64,000 nucleotides of DNA from assembly GCA_020002185.1 (NCBI GenBank), contig CM034533.1, positions 51,584,392-51,648,391 on the forward strand, read 5' to 3'. Source of the DNA: Paraescarpia echinospica. Its lineage: Eukaryota; Annelida; Polychaeta; Sabellida; Siboglinidae. Below, piece after piece: positions 19,230 through 30,361 of this stretch. The notes beneath the pieces are model-generated. The model was given only the letters and a program-made list of their open reading frames with translations, made no database searches and was not told where the DNA came from. The number at the start of each line of letters is the position of its first letter. Position 1 is the stretch's first letter. The position numbers and the translations under genes are program-made.

Positions 19230-20490
19230 ATGTGGGGCAGTAAAAAAGTTACAGTTACAGTAAAGCATAGAAATTCACGCAGGGGTTCGCACCCAGAGTT
19301 AAAAATGTACCTCCTCTTGGTCCATACATTTATCAAAATCGACAGCTATGCATCGTACACGGAATATCGGTCCAAAAGTTACACGCGCCTGGCATTGTTT
19401 TGTAAGATCACTTCCTCTCGCCCTCGCGTGCAATGATTCGCCAAATGGCTTTACACAGATACACCTCTTCGGAGTTGGGAAGATAGTTTGATTTTTTATG
19501 GACACCTTTCTGTCATTGTTAACCGACTCCATCATTTGTGCGTCGCAGGGCAGAAAAGGAACTTTTGCGACTGGTGAAATGAGTAAGATGTTTAAGATCT
19601 AACTGATTTCGGCAAATGTTTGACCACACAAATTAAGACGACGGTCGTGGAACTTAAGGGTCACCGTACTTCTTTCGCCACTTTGCGGTTTCCACAGGAG
19701 GCTCGTTTTTGAGCTGCTGTGAGTCCATTGTGGTCACACGAAAATCATTCAGCCAACTCGTCAAGGACGTGATCATTACATGCATAAAATATATATTGAT
19801 GCGATTGTAGTCAGCAGTTGATTGATCCGTGTCTCCAGCATTGGCGCGATGGCGTTGAAGCTGTGCTTATCTGGGTTTACGAATCCCAATACCTATTGAG
19901 TTGGTCATCAGCCCAACTCGGCGCCATATTTCATCCCACACTGATGGGATGATCCTGCAGTCCCGAATGTATTTACTCGCCAACGAAATGTCCTCGTATG
20001 TATCGCCCAGATTGCATTGTTTATCATGGGAGTTTTTTGTTAGGGACCAAAGAAAACTGAGCACCTTCTTGGCCACCACTGGGGTTAAGATGAATAGTGT
20101 ATCTTCTATAAAACGGCCGTACCTGGCTGCATCATTTCTTGCTTTACCGGTACTGGCTCTTGTTTCCCAGAACATTGGTACAGGGGCGGATCTGATAAGA
20201 TGAAATTGTCCTTTTAAGAAAAGGTGCCATTTTTCATATCTGGAAAGGAACCGTTAATGCGGGGTTTCACTCAATGACAGTACAGCTGTGTACTTGAAGG
20301 AACTATCCACAACTTGCATTCTCCCCCTCATCCACGCCTCAAGCCTGGGCACGATAATTTTCAGGCACGGTTCCAGTATTTCGGGAGATACGGTGCTGGC
20401 CATTTTTTGAAAATAAGGCACTTCGACCAATAAATTGGCATGGAATTACAAAAAAAGCAATGACAAAAGTAATATAATATACTAAACAAA
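19230..20490. other. No supported gene; short unrecognised ORFs
   Basis: A leftward ORF at 19867-20175 reads 'VLSFLWSLTKNSHDKQCNLG' and 'SVWDEIWRRVGLMTNSIGIG'. It feels protein-like but I cannot place it. At 20180 'caggggcggatctgataaga' has the style of a DNA-transposon end, but no partner end was found. Confidence 0.35.
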
Positions 20491-20760
20491 AAGGGCACTT
20501 TTTAAACTGAAAGGGCACTTTTTTCTGGGAGGCAATTCCCCCATTGCAACCCCGATCGCTACGGCCTTGTCCTCTCCATCTCCCTCTCCGTCTCCATCTC
20601 CATCTCCGTCTCATTCTGTCTCTCCATCTCCCTGTCCTTCGTCGTCGTCGTCGTCGTCGTCATCGTTTCCTTCTCCGTCGCCGTCTCCGACTGTTTTTTC
20701 CTCTCCATCTTTAAATACGTCTTCCTCTCTGTCTCCGGTTCTGAAAGGGCACCTTTAAAC
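20491..20760 (+). repeat. Mobile-element fragment carrying a pyrimidine-rich hexamer array
   Basis: The flank 'aactgaaagggcactttttt' (20507) and 'ctgggaggcaattcc' lead into a (TCTCCR)n-like array (about 20570-20740), and 'tctgaaagggcacctttaaa' follows near 20740. An inverted relative of the same flank ('attgccctttcagtttaaaa', 24218) adjoins the purine-rich array at 23945-24295. This ties the two arrays to one repeat family. Confidence 0.65.
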
Positions 20761-20814
20761 TGAAAGAGAGAGGTGGGGCGATATGGAGTGAGACAGGAGA
20801 ACTTAGATATAGGA

Positions 20815-21050
20815 AGGTCGACATACAAGAATGCAAGGGACAAAGGAAGATTGGGTGACAGCGGGGAATGCGGCATTAGCATGAGGGGAAGAGATGAAGA
20901 CAGGGAGAGAGGGAAGACACGGAGGTCGACATACAAGAATGCAAGGGACAAAGGAAGATTGGGTGACAGCGGTGAATGCGGCATTATCATGGGGGGAAGA
21001 GATGAAGACAGGGAGAGAGGGAAGACACGGATGGAAGTGAGAGAGAAAGA
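20815..21050 (+). repeat. 118-bp direct duplication, purine-rich
   Basis: 'aggtcgacatacaagaatgc' occurs at 20815 and again at 20933. Each copy continues for about 118 bp through 'agggacaaaggaagattggg' and 'agacagggagagagggaaga' with few differences. ORFs here stay open because of composition. Confidence 0.85.
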
Positions 21051-21339
21051 GAGAGAGAGAGTTACATAGGGACGAGTATGGTGAGATATGGAGAATCGAG
21101 TTAGGGAAGGAGAGAGGGGATGGGTGAGAAAGCGGTAGACATGGAGTGCAGACAGGAAGAGGAAGAGAAATGGGGAGGTAGGGAGAGTTGAAGGGTGGGA
21201 GGTGAAGGGGGATGTAGAGGGACTGAGCCGAAAATATAGGGAGGAGACGAGCAGGAAAGACGGTGATAGGGAGAGAGGAAGAAAGAGAGAGGTAAAAATA
21301 GAGGGGAGATAGCGCGATAGAGGGAAATGTGGAATGAAT

Positions 21340-21393
<54 letters not shown>

Positions 21394-21400
21394 TAGACAG
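21340..21400 (+). repeat. (GACA)n microsatellite
   Basis: About 14 consecutive GACA units, preceded by 400 bp of purine-rich low-complexity DNA. Confidence 0.95.
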
Positions 21401-21599
21401 ATTTTTCTATTTGGCCAAAATAATTATATAATCACAAAATAAGTGTGTGTATAAGTATAAATAATAACGTATTAGTGTAAATAAAGAATCAGTGCAAGAG
21501 GCCTGGAGACTCCTGTTAAGGCTAAGACTAGTCGCTCTCATAGGAGCCACCCTATTGTAATATTTTGTAACAATTCAAGGATTACCTAGTAATAATTAT

Positions 21600-21621
21600 A
21601 TAATATTGATAATGATGTATG

Positions 21622-21661
<40 letters not shown>

Positions 21662-22320
21662 GGAATTTCACCTCCTTGTACAATGCAATAGTTACATTGA
21701 ATCATTTATTATATTTTTATTTTTATTTTATATAGCCTAGAATTATACATATATAATACATATATATATATATATATACAGGGTGTATATATATATATAT
21801 ATAGTAGAGAAGTATATATATATATATATATATATACTTCTCGAACATTTCACAGAGAATGTAACTTGGCATTGCCACACATTATTTCCAACTTGCACTG
21901 GCCAACTGGAATAATAGGCAAAACCAGCATACGTTATAATTACTGCGAAGCTTTATTATAAATGCAAACATCCGTCTATCCCTCCTTATCCCCCTATTTG
22001 CCTAACCCATATTTCCCTATCCCCCTATTTCCCTATCCCCGCTATTTCCTTATCCCCTTCTCCTCCTATCTCACTCACTGAATGATTATGAAATTTCACC
22101 TCCTTGTACGATGTAATAGTTACATTGAATAATGTATTATATTTTTCTTTTAAATAGCTTATAATTTAGTAGAGAAGTATATATGTATATATATACATAT
22201 ATAAATTAAGTGGACACACTATATATATATATATTACATATAATAACTATATGTATATATATTTCATTATTTTATATTTATATAATTTATATAAAATAGT
22301 GTGTCCACTTAATTTATTAA
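21600..22320. repeat. AT-rich repeat block with a duplicated 80-bp segment and a hairpin
   Basis: The segment 'tttcacctccttgtac' occurs at 21665 and again at 22091 and continues similarly ('aatagttacattgaat') for about 80 bp, a direct repeat about 426 bp apart. Between the copies are (TA)n tracts. A perfect 21-bp inverted repeat pairs 22202-22222 ('taaattaagtggacacacta' start) with 22296-22316, enclosing an AT-rich loop of about 73 bp. It could fold as a hairpin or be a tiny MITE. Confidence 0.75.
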
Positions 22321-22329
22321 TTAAAATAT

Positions 22330-23270
22330 GTAAGTGATTTAATATACTGTTGCCCGTTAAAATATTTAATTCATCAACTTGAAAGGGTATAACTTTGCTT
22401 AACTAGTGGAACGTGACTTGAGTGCATTCCCGAGTTGTAGCTCCTATCCAGATAAACCCTCTCACAAATGTAACGCGAGTAACCAAAAGAGCTCGATTAT
22501 CATATCTGTCATAAGTTTAATTTACAAAATATATAAAACAGTCTTTGTTAGTTATTCCCGAATTTTCCTGGACCGAATTGAAGAAATTGCCCTACGCAGT
22601 TTGGCAGAACGGTTCGTCATCATCAACGAACCCAAAACTGAAAGAACATCTGTACAGAGACACACCAACCGACTATCTGAGAAGTGGCGGATGACAAAGA
22701 AGCTAGGCTCACTACTGCATGGGAGACGCAGAGGATGTTGCACGCTGTAAACAGTTGGCAAATATAGCATTTTGGAAGCAGTCGACAGTCTGGTTTAGGC
22801 GGAATCAGATCAGTTTGAAGCTAAGGCTCCTCCTCTGTGCATCATTCTTTCTGATAGTGCTGACTTACAACAACGGCACACAGTGACTGACTCAGACGGA
22901 GTTAAACCGACTGGATTAATATCACCGCCGTCATTTGCGTCAGATAAACGGTGTTCATTACCCACAGAAGATGACTATACAAAAACCTTATTTCGTCGAT
23001 GTCAGTGAGAGCCGATGAGCCGGTTGGTCCGAAAAGCCCGTTAGCGACTCTTCGGACACGTGCTGCGTTTGTCTCTGCCCAGCTTGCCATTGAAGAATAA
23101 TTCAAGCCGAACAAGGGCGGCTTTTGTGGTCGACCTCGGGTTACATTGCCAACGATGCTGAACAAGGACCTGATCAAAGTTGGCTTGCAATTGCGCAGTT
23201 TACGTTCTTACGTTATTATTTATACTTATGTACTCAGTACCTTCGTGACTGTATAATAATTTTGGGCCAA
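22330..23270. other. No recognised gene
   Basis: A forward ORF (22406-22750, 'RFVIINEPKTERTSVQRHTN') and a leftward ORF (22902-23177) are present, but neither matches a family I know. The sequence is ordinary in composition and may hold decayed transposon pieces. Confidence 0.3.
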
Positions 23271-23609
23271 ATAAAAACATATGTATGTCTGTATGTCTGT
23301 TTGTTTGTCACTCATTCCACATTTCCCTCTCTATTGCTGTCTTCCCTCCATTTCTACTTGTGTCTTTCTCCCCTTCTCCCTGTCACAGACTTCCCTGCTC
23401 GTCCCCGACTCAGGTTTCCATTTCAGACCCTCTTTAATTCCCCTTCACCTTCCAACCTTCAACTTTCCGTACCTCCCCATTTCTCTCCGTCGCCCTGACT
23501 GTCCTTTCGTGTCTACCGCTTTCTCCCCCGTCCCCTCTCGCCTTCCCTAACTCGCCTCTCCAAATCTCTCCATATCCGTCCCTATATTATCCCCCCTCTC
23601 TTTCTCACC

Positions 23610-23637
23610 GCCCTCCGTGTCTGTCTGTCTGTCCGTA

Positions 23638-23670
<33 letters not shown>

Positions 23671-23765
23671 TTTACTCTCTCTCTCTCTTTCTCTTTTACT
23701 CTCACTCTCTCTCTCTCTCTCTCTCTCTCGCTCTCTTTCTCTCTCTCTGCCTCCCTCTCTTCACC
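23610..23765 (+). repeat. (CT)n-rich microsatellite
   Basis: CT and CTCTTT runs follow a GTCT-rich lead-in at 23615-23650. The serine/leucine ORFs here are artefacts of the repeat. Confidence 0.95.
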
Positions 23766-23944
23766 CCACCCACAAGTCACATTTCCCGCTCTCGCCCACT
23801 CTCCCTTAATATCCTAAATGTCTACCTAGCTATACCCCCTTTTCCCTCTCTCCTTCCCTGTCATCCCCTATCTCCCCGTCTCCCTATTTTCCTATGCCAT
23901 TCCCTCCCTCCATATCTCCTTTCTCCTATTTCCCACTCATTCTG

Positions 23945-24295
23945 ATCGGCTGCGGCGGCGGCGACGGCGACAGAAACGGACACTGAGAAGGAGACGTAGT
24001 CGGAGATTGTGAGGGGAAAACAGGCGGAGACGATGACGATGACGGAGACGAGAATGGCGACGACGACGACGGAGACGTCGAAGGAGAGGGAGATGGAGAG
24101 ACAGATGGAGACGGAGATGGAGATGTAGAGGGAGACGGAGAATGAGATCGAAAGGGCAGTGCCGAAGCTAGCAGGGGAGCAGAGGAGAAGTTGCCGCCCA
24201 GAAAAAATACCAAAAATTGCCCTTTCAGTTTAAAATTGAAATCGGATGTCGAAGATGACGACGACGGAGATGGCGACGGAGACGGAGCGGAAACA
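23945..24295 (+). repeat. Purine-rich GGAGAC/GACGAC hexamer array in a mobile-element copy
   Basis: Two arrays of GGAGAYGGAGAC-type hexamers (about 23950-24150 and 24245-24295) flank a unique core containing 'ccagaaaaaataccaaaaat' and 'tgccctttcagtttaaaatt'. That core is the reverse-complement relative of the flank at 20500-20540. The arrays are the complement of the pyrimidine arrays at 18955 and 20570. Confidence 0.7.
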
Positions 24296-24299
24296 GCGG

Positions 24300-25820
24300 C
24301 GGCGGTGACAACGATTCATGGTAGTGGGAACATACCTTGGGAGGGGTTCGACAGAGACCTACACAGGCAGGGCAGTATGAGTAGGTATATGTCTACTTCA
24401 TTTAATCAAACATATGTCCATCAATGAAAGGTTTTGAAAGCTTTTTGAACGAAAATATATTGCCATCGACAATCCACCGGAGATAGAAAGTAATTCCACT
24501 CATCAATCAAAAACACCACTCTGATTCGCCGAGATCGTCTTCTCGCGGGAGTGAAGAGTATGGACAAGGATACAATCGAGAACTGACAGAGGAGGTTGGT
24601 GTAGAAATTGTTCCAAGAAGAAGTGAGGAATTGGATAATTTGGGATGGACACGTGGAGCTAATGTGATAACGGTCAGCGAAGAATGCGGATGTCTTCAAA
24701 ACGGATTCGGAAGGAGAAGAAAAACGAGGACGACTAGGAATGTGATTGGTGGCTTGTAATAAAATAACATACTGAACATTATTAAGCAAAAATATGAACG
24801 AAACAATATTGTGTAATTCATTAAAAACATAGGCAAACCGAATATAGAGACGGATATATGTATTTCTGTTTCGTTGCACATTTACAACAAATAGAGGATT
24901 TTGACATTTTTTAAACTGCATGTCCCGTGGTTTGCATATCTAAGTTATCGGTTGTAGCAATGGAGGAGTTTAGTTATACATTAGTTTTCCAATAGTTACG
25001 GATTTTCCGATTATCCTGGTGATGAGTATATAACTAGCTGGGTGCACGTTTTGCACACAACAGTAGTCTCGCTTAACCGACTCTCGCCCGGCTGCGTGAC
25101 TTCGCCGAGAAACGGAGTCTGGCTGAGAACACGCGTTATGAATGCACGCATCTAGTACCGCTCCTACGGTGCTCCCATCTCTCGGCGCCCGTATAATCGA
25201 GGCTAGTCCATTTTGCGTACGCTGCCAGCAGCAAATGTTTTGGGCGAGCAGCCAAACAGCGTCGTTATCGAGATTTATAGTCCAACAATAAATTAGGATT
25301 GAATTTGTTTGCTTATCACCTGTGTTAATATAACCAATATGTCCAATGCGTAGCATACATTTATATAAATTGACTCTTATTTAAGTTTTATTATTAGCCT
25401 GAGAGCCAATCGTCGTCTCTATCCGGATTCAGGGTAAACCGGGATCAATGTCGTACAGTGGAAACCAGTGTTATCTTCCAGGAGGTAGAACGGGACCCCT
25501 ACGGTGATCCCATCTTGCGGCTCCTGGATAGTCGAGGCTAACACAACAGTTGACCAAACCGTTCAGGGACGTGGGCTGTCAAATGGCGCCTTCTTGCGGA
25601 AAGTTTAATTATTACGGTGGCTTGGCTTAACACAAATATGTTTTTATATAGAATTTGATCGTTATAACAATATCAGTGTAGGTTGTAGATAACGTAGTGT
25701 GTATGCATGTATGTTGTATATACGGGGATAATGTTGGCTGTTCTATGTGGTCGTATTCAATTATGATGGCCGAGAAGGGCCATCGCGTTTTTGTGTGGCA
25801 ACCTGCAGCGCCATGGAGCG
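24300..25820. other. No recognised gene; one diverged direct duplication
   Basis: 'cctacggtgctcccatctct' at 25165 and 'cctacggtgatcccatcttg' at 25498 begin two similar stretches of about 50 bp. Both continue to 'tcgaggcta', so this is a diverged direct repeat about 333 bp apart. A leftward 166-codon ORF (24421-24921) is AT-rich and unrecognised. Confidence 0.45.
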
Positions 25821-25821
25821 A

Positions 25822-26232
25822 TGACGCGATGCGCGATGCGATGGGCGATGCGATGAGCGATGCGCGATGCGATGGGCGATGCGATGGACGATGCGCGATG
25901 CGATGCGCGATGCCATGCGCGATGCGATGGACGATGCGCGATGCGATGCGCGATGCGATGGACGATGCGCGATGCGATGGGCCATGCGATGGGCGATGCG
26001 ATGCGCGATGCGATGCGCGATGCGCGATGCAATGCGCGATGCGATACGCGATGCGCGATGCGATACGCGATGCGATGCGCGATGCGATACGCGATGCGCG
26101 ATGCGATGCGCGATGCGATGCGCGATGCGATACGCGATGCGATGCGCGATGCGATGCGCGATGCGATGCGCGATGCGATGCGCGATGCGATGCGCGATGC
26201 GATGCGATGCGCGATGCGATGCGCGATGCGAT
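25822..26232 (+). repeat. GCGATGCGAT-type minisatellite
   Basis: About 410 bp of GATGC-based units, mostly 'gcgatgcgat' and 'gcgatgcgcgat', with point variants (ggacgat, tacgcgat). Units combine 5- and 6-base steps, so all frames on both strands read as repetitive Met-Arg-Asp-Ala or Ala-Ser-His-Arg peptides. These are not genes. Confidence 0.97.
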
Positions 26233-26309
26233 GGTATACATTATAAAGGTGCCGCAATGAGCATGCGTACGTCGAAAACGAGACTTTGGCAGCCATTTGT
26301 ATTTTATTA

Positions 26310-26460
26310 AACGCATTCCTTTTTGTGTTCAGAGCATGTGATGATGGCTGATGATGCTGACTGTACGTATACGGTTACACATGTAATTATCGTGCACAAA
26401 AGATTATGTGATTGTACTTCTAAATATTGTCTCGGACATCTACTGGGATTGAATTTAGCC
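26310..26460 (+). repeat. Copy A of a dispersed repeat, inverted relative at 43130-43275
   Basis: The translated frame contains 'TYTVTHVIIVHKRLCDCTSK'. The inverted copy reads 'ACTVTHLVIVHKRLCVCTSK'. DNA identity looks near 75% by eye. Most differences keep the protein reading, hinting that the source was coding. The two copies lie just outside the two arms of the giant inverted repeat. Confidence 0.6.
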
Positions 26461-26499
26461 AAACAAAAACGGGTGCCAGGCAGGCAGCCTCTTCGCAAA

Positions 26500-27000
26500 A
26501 ACTAGACTAGGGACTGAAATAGATTACTTTATAACATGAAATATGTATCTATTCAATATTTTAGTTGTTAAATAATTATTGTTTCCATCTGGATATCCCT
26601 GATCGCAAATATAAACACTATTTTGTGTGCCTGCAGACACGATGAACCAGGGATGGTTAAGGTATTTATCAGTTTAACATTAACCAACAGTTTTGAAGCC
26701 TATTTGTTTATATTTATTAATTAATGACATAATATCTGTTTAGAATGCAAACATGTTATTTATGCCTTATATAAATTAAAATATAAACTTTTCATAATTT
26801 ATGCTTCTTGATTTACTCCTCGGTCTCCAATACTTCCATGTCTGAAAAAAAACTGACACATATTCCGTGAGACGTTCTTCGATACAAATGCAGTGATGTT
26901 TAATGACTTAATCTGGGTTCCGTAGTAGCACATAAAAGCAGCGTTGCGCCGAAATACAAGTACGAATAACGCGGTGTCAATAAATAGGCCCGCTCAAATC
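26500..27000. other. AT-rich spacer, nothing recognised
   Basis: No ORF or repeat of note lies between the dispersed repeat and the left arm of the inverted repeat. Confidence 0.5.
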
Positions 27001-29689
27001 TATGGAACGATATTAGGGCCATAATTCCACAATGCTACATTGTTGATTTCTGACTTTCGATTATCCTTTTACGCCGAGATTGTCGAATTATGACTTTCGA
27101 TTATCCCTTTACGCTGTCATTGTGCAAGATTTTTGTCAAATAATTAACTAGAATGGCATTTGGTGAAATATTTCTCCAAAAAATGTTCTCCAACAAAAAT
27201 TCTCCAAAATATTTTCTCGAAACGAAGTTCTCCAAACGAAGTTCTCCAAACGATAATCAGGCACAAATTGGACTCAGTGACCTAAGCTAAGCTAAGATGT
27301 GCTGCCCCCTAGCGAACTACACCAACTTGCAAATACTGAAGTATCCCTTGCAAGTCAGGCCAAAGCAATTATATAATTGCTTTGGTCAGGCCTTGCTGTC
27401 AGTCACCAACGTCACGTCGTAGTGTACAGAAAACTTATATGAAGCATTTTTCACCCACATTATGACCTGTTTTTATCAATGTTGGAGTTTAAAAGAACTC
27501 AAAGATGAACGGAAGAAACGAAGTGCCAAGCAGTCTGCCAGAAAACGCGAATTGAATGTCGGGTAGGTTGGTACTGTTTGTGAGCGATAATTCATGATGT
27601 TTCGAAAACTGTCAATACTAATATTTATTCGTACTATAACGTGTACAATTAATTGAATATTATTAACGATATAGCCGAGCATCGGAACCGTGTGCCTCAG
27701 CGTTAAAGATTCGAGCATTGAACGGGCATGCGCCAGTCATCACGTGTTTGCTCTCGCTTCCGCTAAATATGGCAATAGAGCATAGCGTAGTTTTATTTGG
27801 GATCAACGTTGGCGATACGGAACATCCTTTGAAAATCACATTTTATAAACTAATTATGACCAATAATATATTAAGTTGTGCAATTAATTAGTTTGGCTTA
27901 CTAAAAAGTATTTTTTGTAATATTGAATGCTATTTGACATTTTAAAACCATGCCATGCTTGTCGTCATGCAAACTGATTATTAAGTCATTTTGAACTTCT
28001 TTTGATATAGACAGAATGTATTGAACATTAGATTAAAGTTGTATTCTGACAACGTTCATCTTTTAAATACAAATTTCCAGTGAATCGTCATGCCCCATAC
28101 AATACATAATTTTCATCAACTCCATATAAATTTTTGTTCACACAATATGTAATTCTAATATCCAAATTAAAATTACGTATGTCATGCTTATTTTTTGCAA
28201 AAGCGTAATTTATCAAATAACATCAAATGCTAAAGTGACATATACGGTAGCAAATATACTCAAATAAATAAATATCGACATTATTGTTTAGGTTGTACAT
28301 ACACCTTAAACTTGTGTAACTCAGAATGCAACTTTAATCTATGACGAGTAGTTTTTAACATATGACTGATAATTAAAATATAACATTTCAAATGGAGCCT
28401 GTGACCTTAAGCCAGTGGCGTTTTAAAGGTTGAATTAATATTTTCATTTGATATTTTATAATTATTTTATTGTTAATTAAGATAGCCTAAAGTAAATATT
28501 AAATAGTCCTATTACTATTTATATGTAATGTATTTACATATATTTAAACTGGCTAATGGGTTTATAGTGTCAGTACTTAGACACTGATGCTATTCTGCAA
28601 CTGTGATTGTATTATTATAGCATTACTTGACATGTTCTTTCACATATCTGTATGCATTATTTCAATAAAATCTTCTTCTGGTGTTTCTACTCTGCTGTTG
28701 TCATAACTCATCATAACTAGTATATAATTATATGTAGAACACATAACAGAGGCGTACCCAGGATTGATATATTTGTGGGTTCCCAAATGGGTATCACAGT
28801 AACGGTGGATGTTGCATGCCATCATTCACTGTACACTGCCGTATAGTGGGGGGTTTCTGGGCAACGAGAAAACTCCCCTGGGCACGCACCCGCATAATAA
28901 CATGAACAATAATAATAATAATGACTTCTTTATTTACATACATACATATTTTACAAAACTACTATTGCCCACACATATAGGGCCTACATTAAAATAGTTC
29001 TGTATGTCCTTGCCAATACTTATGCTTTTCGTGTAATTATGATACCATAGTTTTATTCCGTTGATATTTTGTTGGCAATTATGTGCATGTATATGCTGTA
29101 ATTAGACTACACTGCTTTGAGCAATTGCTTTTACAAATTACCATGGCTATAGGTGTACTAAAAGTATATTTTATTTATAATAATATGCTTTATTCGCAGA
29201 CTCCACACAACATACAAATGCATTACTGCGTTCTATAGTTGTGATATTGGCAATAGTTACATATGGCCAGTAAGTAAAATATTGCTGCTACTTGAACCAT
29301 CAATAAAAAATATAATTTAGAACTACAACTGGCATGTAAATCTATATGTCAAAAGTTCTAATACCAGGAACACAATAAGCAAATTACTGTAAATAAACAT
29401 TTCAGTAGCACTATAATATCTGTCAAATCCTAACACCATTTGGAACATATTGTTGTAAGAGACACATTTTCTAATAGCATATATTTATGAAAATTACATC
29501 ATAAAATAGTAAACAAAGTTTTGTTTATATAATTTGAACATGTTGCGTCGTGCAAATGACTGGTGGCATTACCGAGATAATAATAGTATATATTCAATGT
29601 ATATGTTCTAGTTGTCTCCAGCGCTTGGCAATGTTCTATTAACTGACTAGTCTGTATTATTGTGGTTACAATGTAATGGTCTTATGAGG

Positions 29690-29945
29690 TCTCATTCTTT
29701 ATATGCTGGCACTGAGGGTGGTCACTACCAGGGTGCTTGTCGTCCCCAGTGGTTCTTTTACGTCGCAAATTGAGACGGGACCGACATTAATGTGATCACC
29801 GAGCCACGAGGGATACACAGTCCCCAATTTTGAGAGCCAGATTTTTACCACAAATATCATGCCTGCTCGGTCCAGGTTTCGAACTCCGAGCACTGGCATG
29901 CCAGACGGATGTGCTAACCACTACACTAGCCACACTCTCTGTATA
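29690..29945 (-). mobile_element. tRNA-derived SINE in the left arm
   Basis: This is the reverse-complement counterpart of the SINE at 39285-39540. It has the same A-box-like 'tggctagtgtagtgg' and B-box-like 'gagttcgaaacc' when read on the minus strand. It ends next to 'aaataaaatgcatcc'. Present at the same place in both arms, so it inserted before the arms were duplicated. Confidence 0.75.
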
Positions 29946-30194
29946 ATTTGTTTCTGCTGTTGGGATAAATAAAATGCATCCTTACCTTACCTAAAGATGG
30001 GAGGGTGTGTTTCTATATTTCATAAAAACCTTGGAGTAACATACACTATCGAGAGGGATGCGGGGCTACCAGCCCAGCCTGATCACAGTGCTTTCTTCTA
30101 TATCATGAGCAGTCTTACTCCAAAACCACTATACTTTATCTTAGTCACATATTGAACATAACTTGGGATAATGTCATTGTTTTTCATTTTACAG

Positions 30195-30361
30195 GTTAAT
30201 GAAGAGGAGCTCTGCATGAAACTGCCGCAGAATAACATGTATAGGGACGTACATGGTGGTATGCACCAACTACCCAAATTTACACTGGGGAGTCTAGAGG
30301 AATACTTATCCCAGTACGGAAAGAAGCTGGAGGAAAAGAGCAAGTCTCTATACGAAGAAAG
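30195..30361 (+). pseudogene. Orphan exon of a SWIM zinc-finger gene (left-arm copy)
   Basis: A 167-base exon is framed by 'ttttacag' and 'gtgagt'. It encodes 'LPKFTLGSLEEYLSQYGKK', the usual lead-in of invertebrate SWIM-domain proteins. It is nearly identical to the exon at 38861-39027, with Glu instead of Lys near the end. No SWIM exon follows on this side, because the spacer begins about 870 bp later. It is therefore an isolated duplicate. Confidence 0.7.

Noticed and set aside
25697..26316. ORFs of up to 229 codons in all frames
   Set aside because: They come from the GATGC minisatellite; codon content is purely repetitive.
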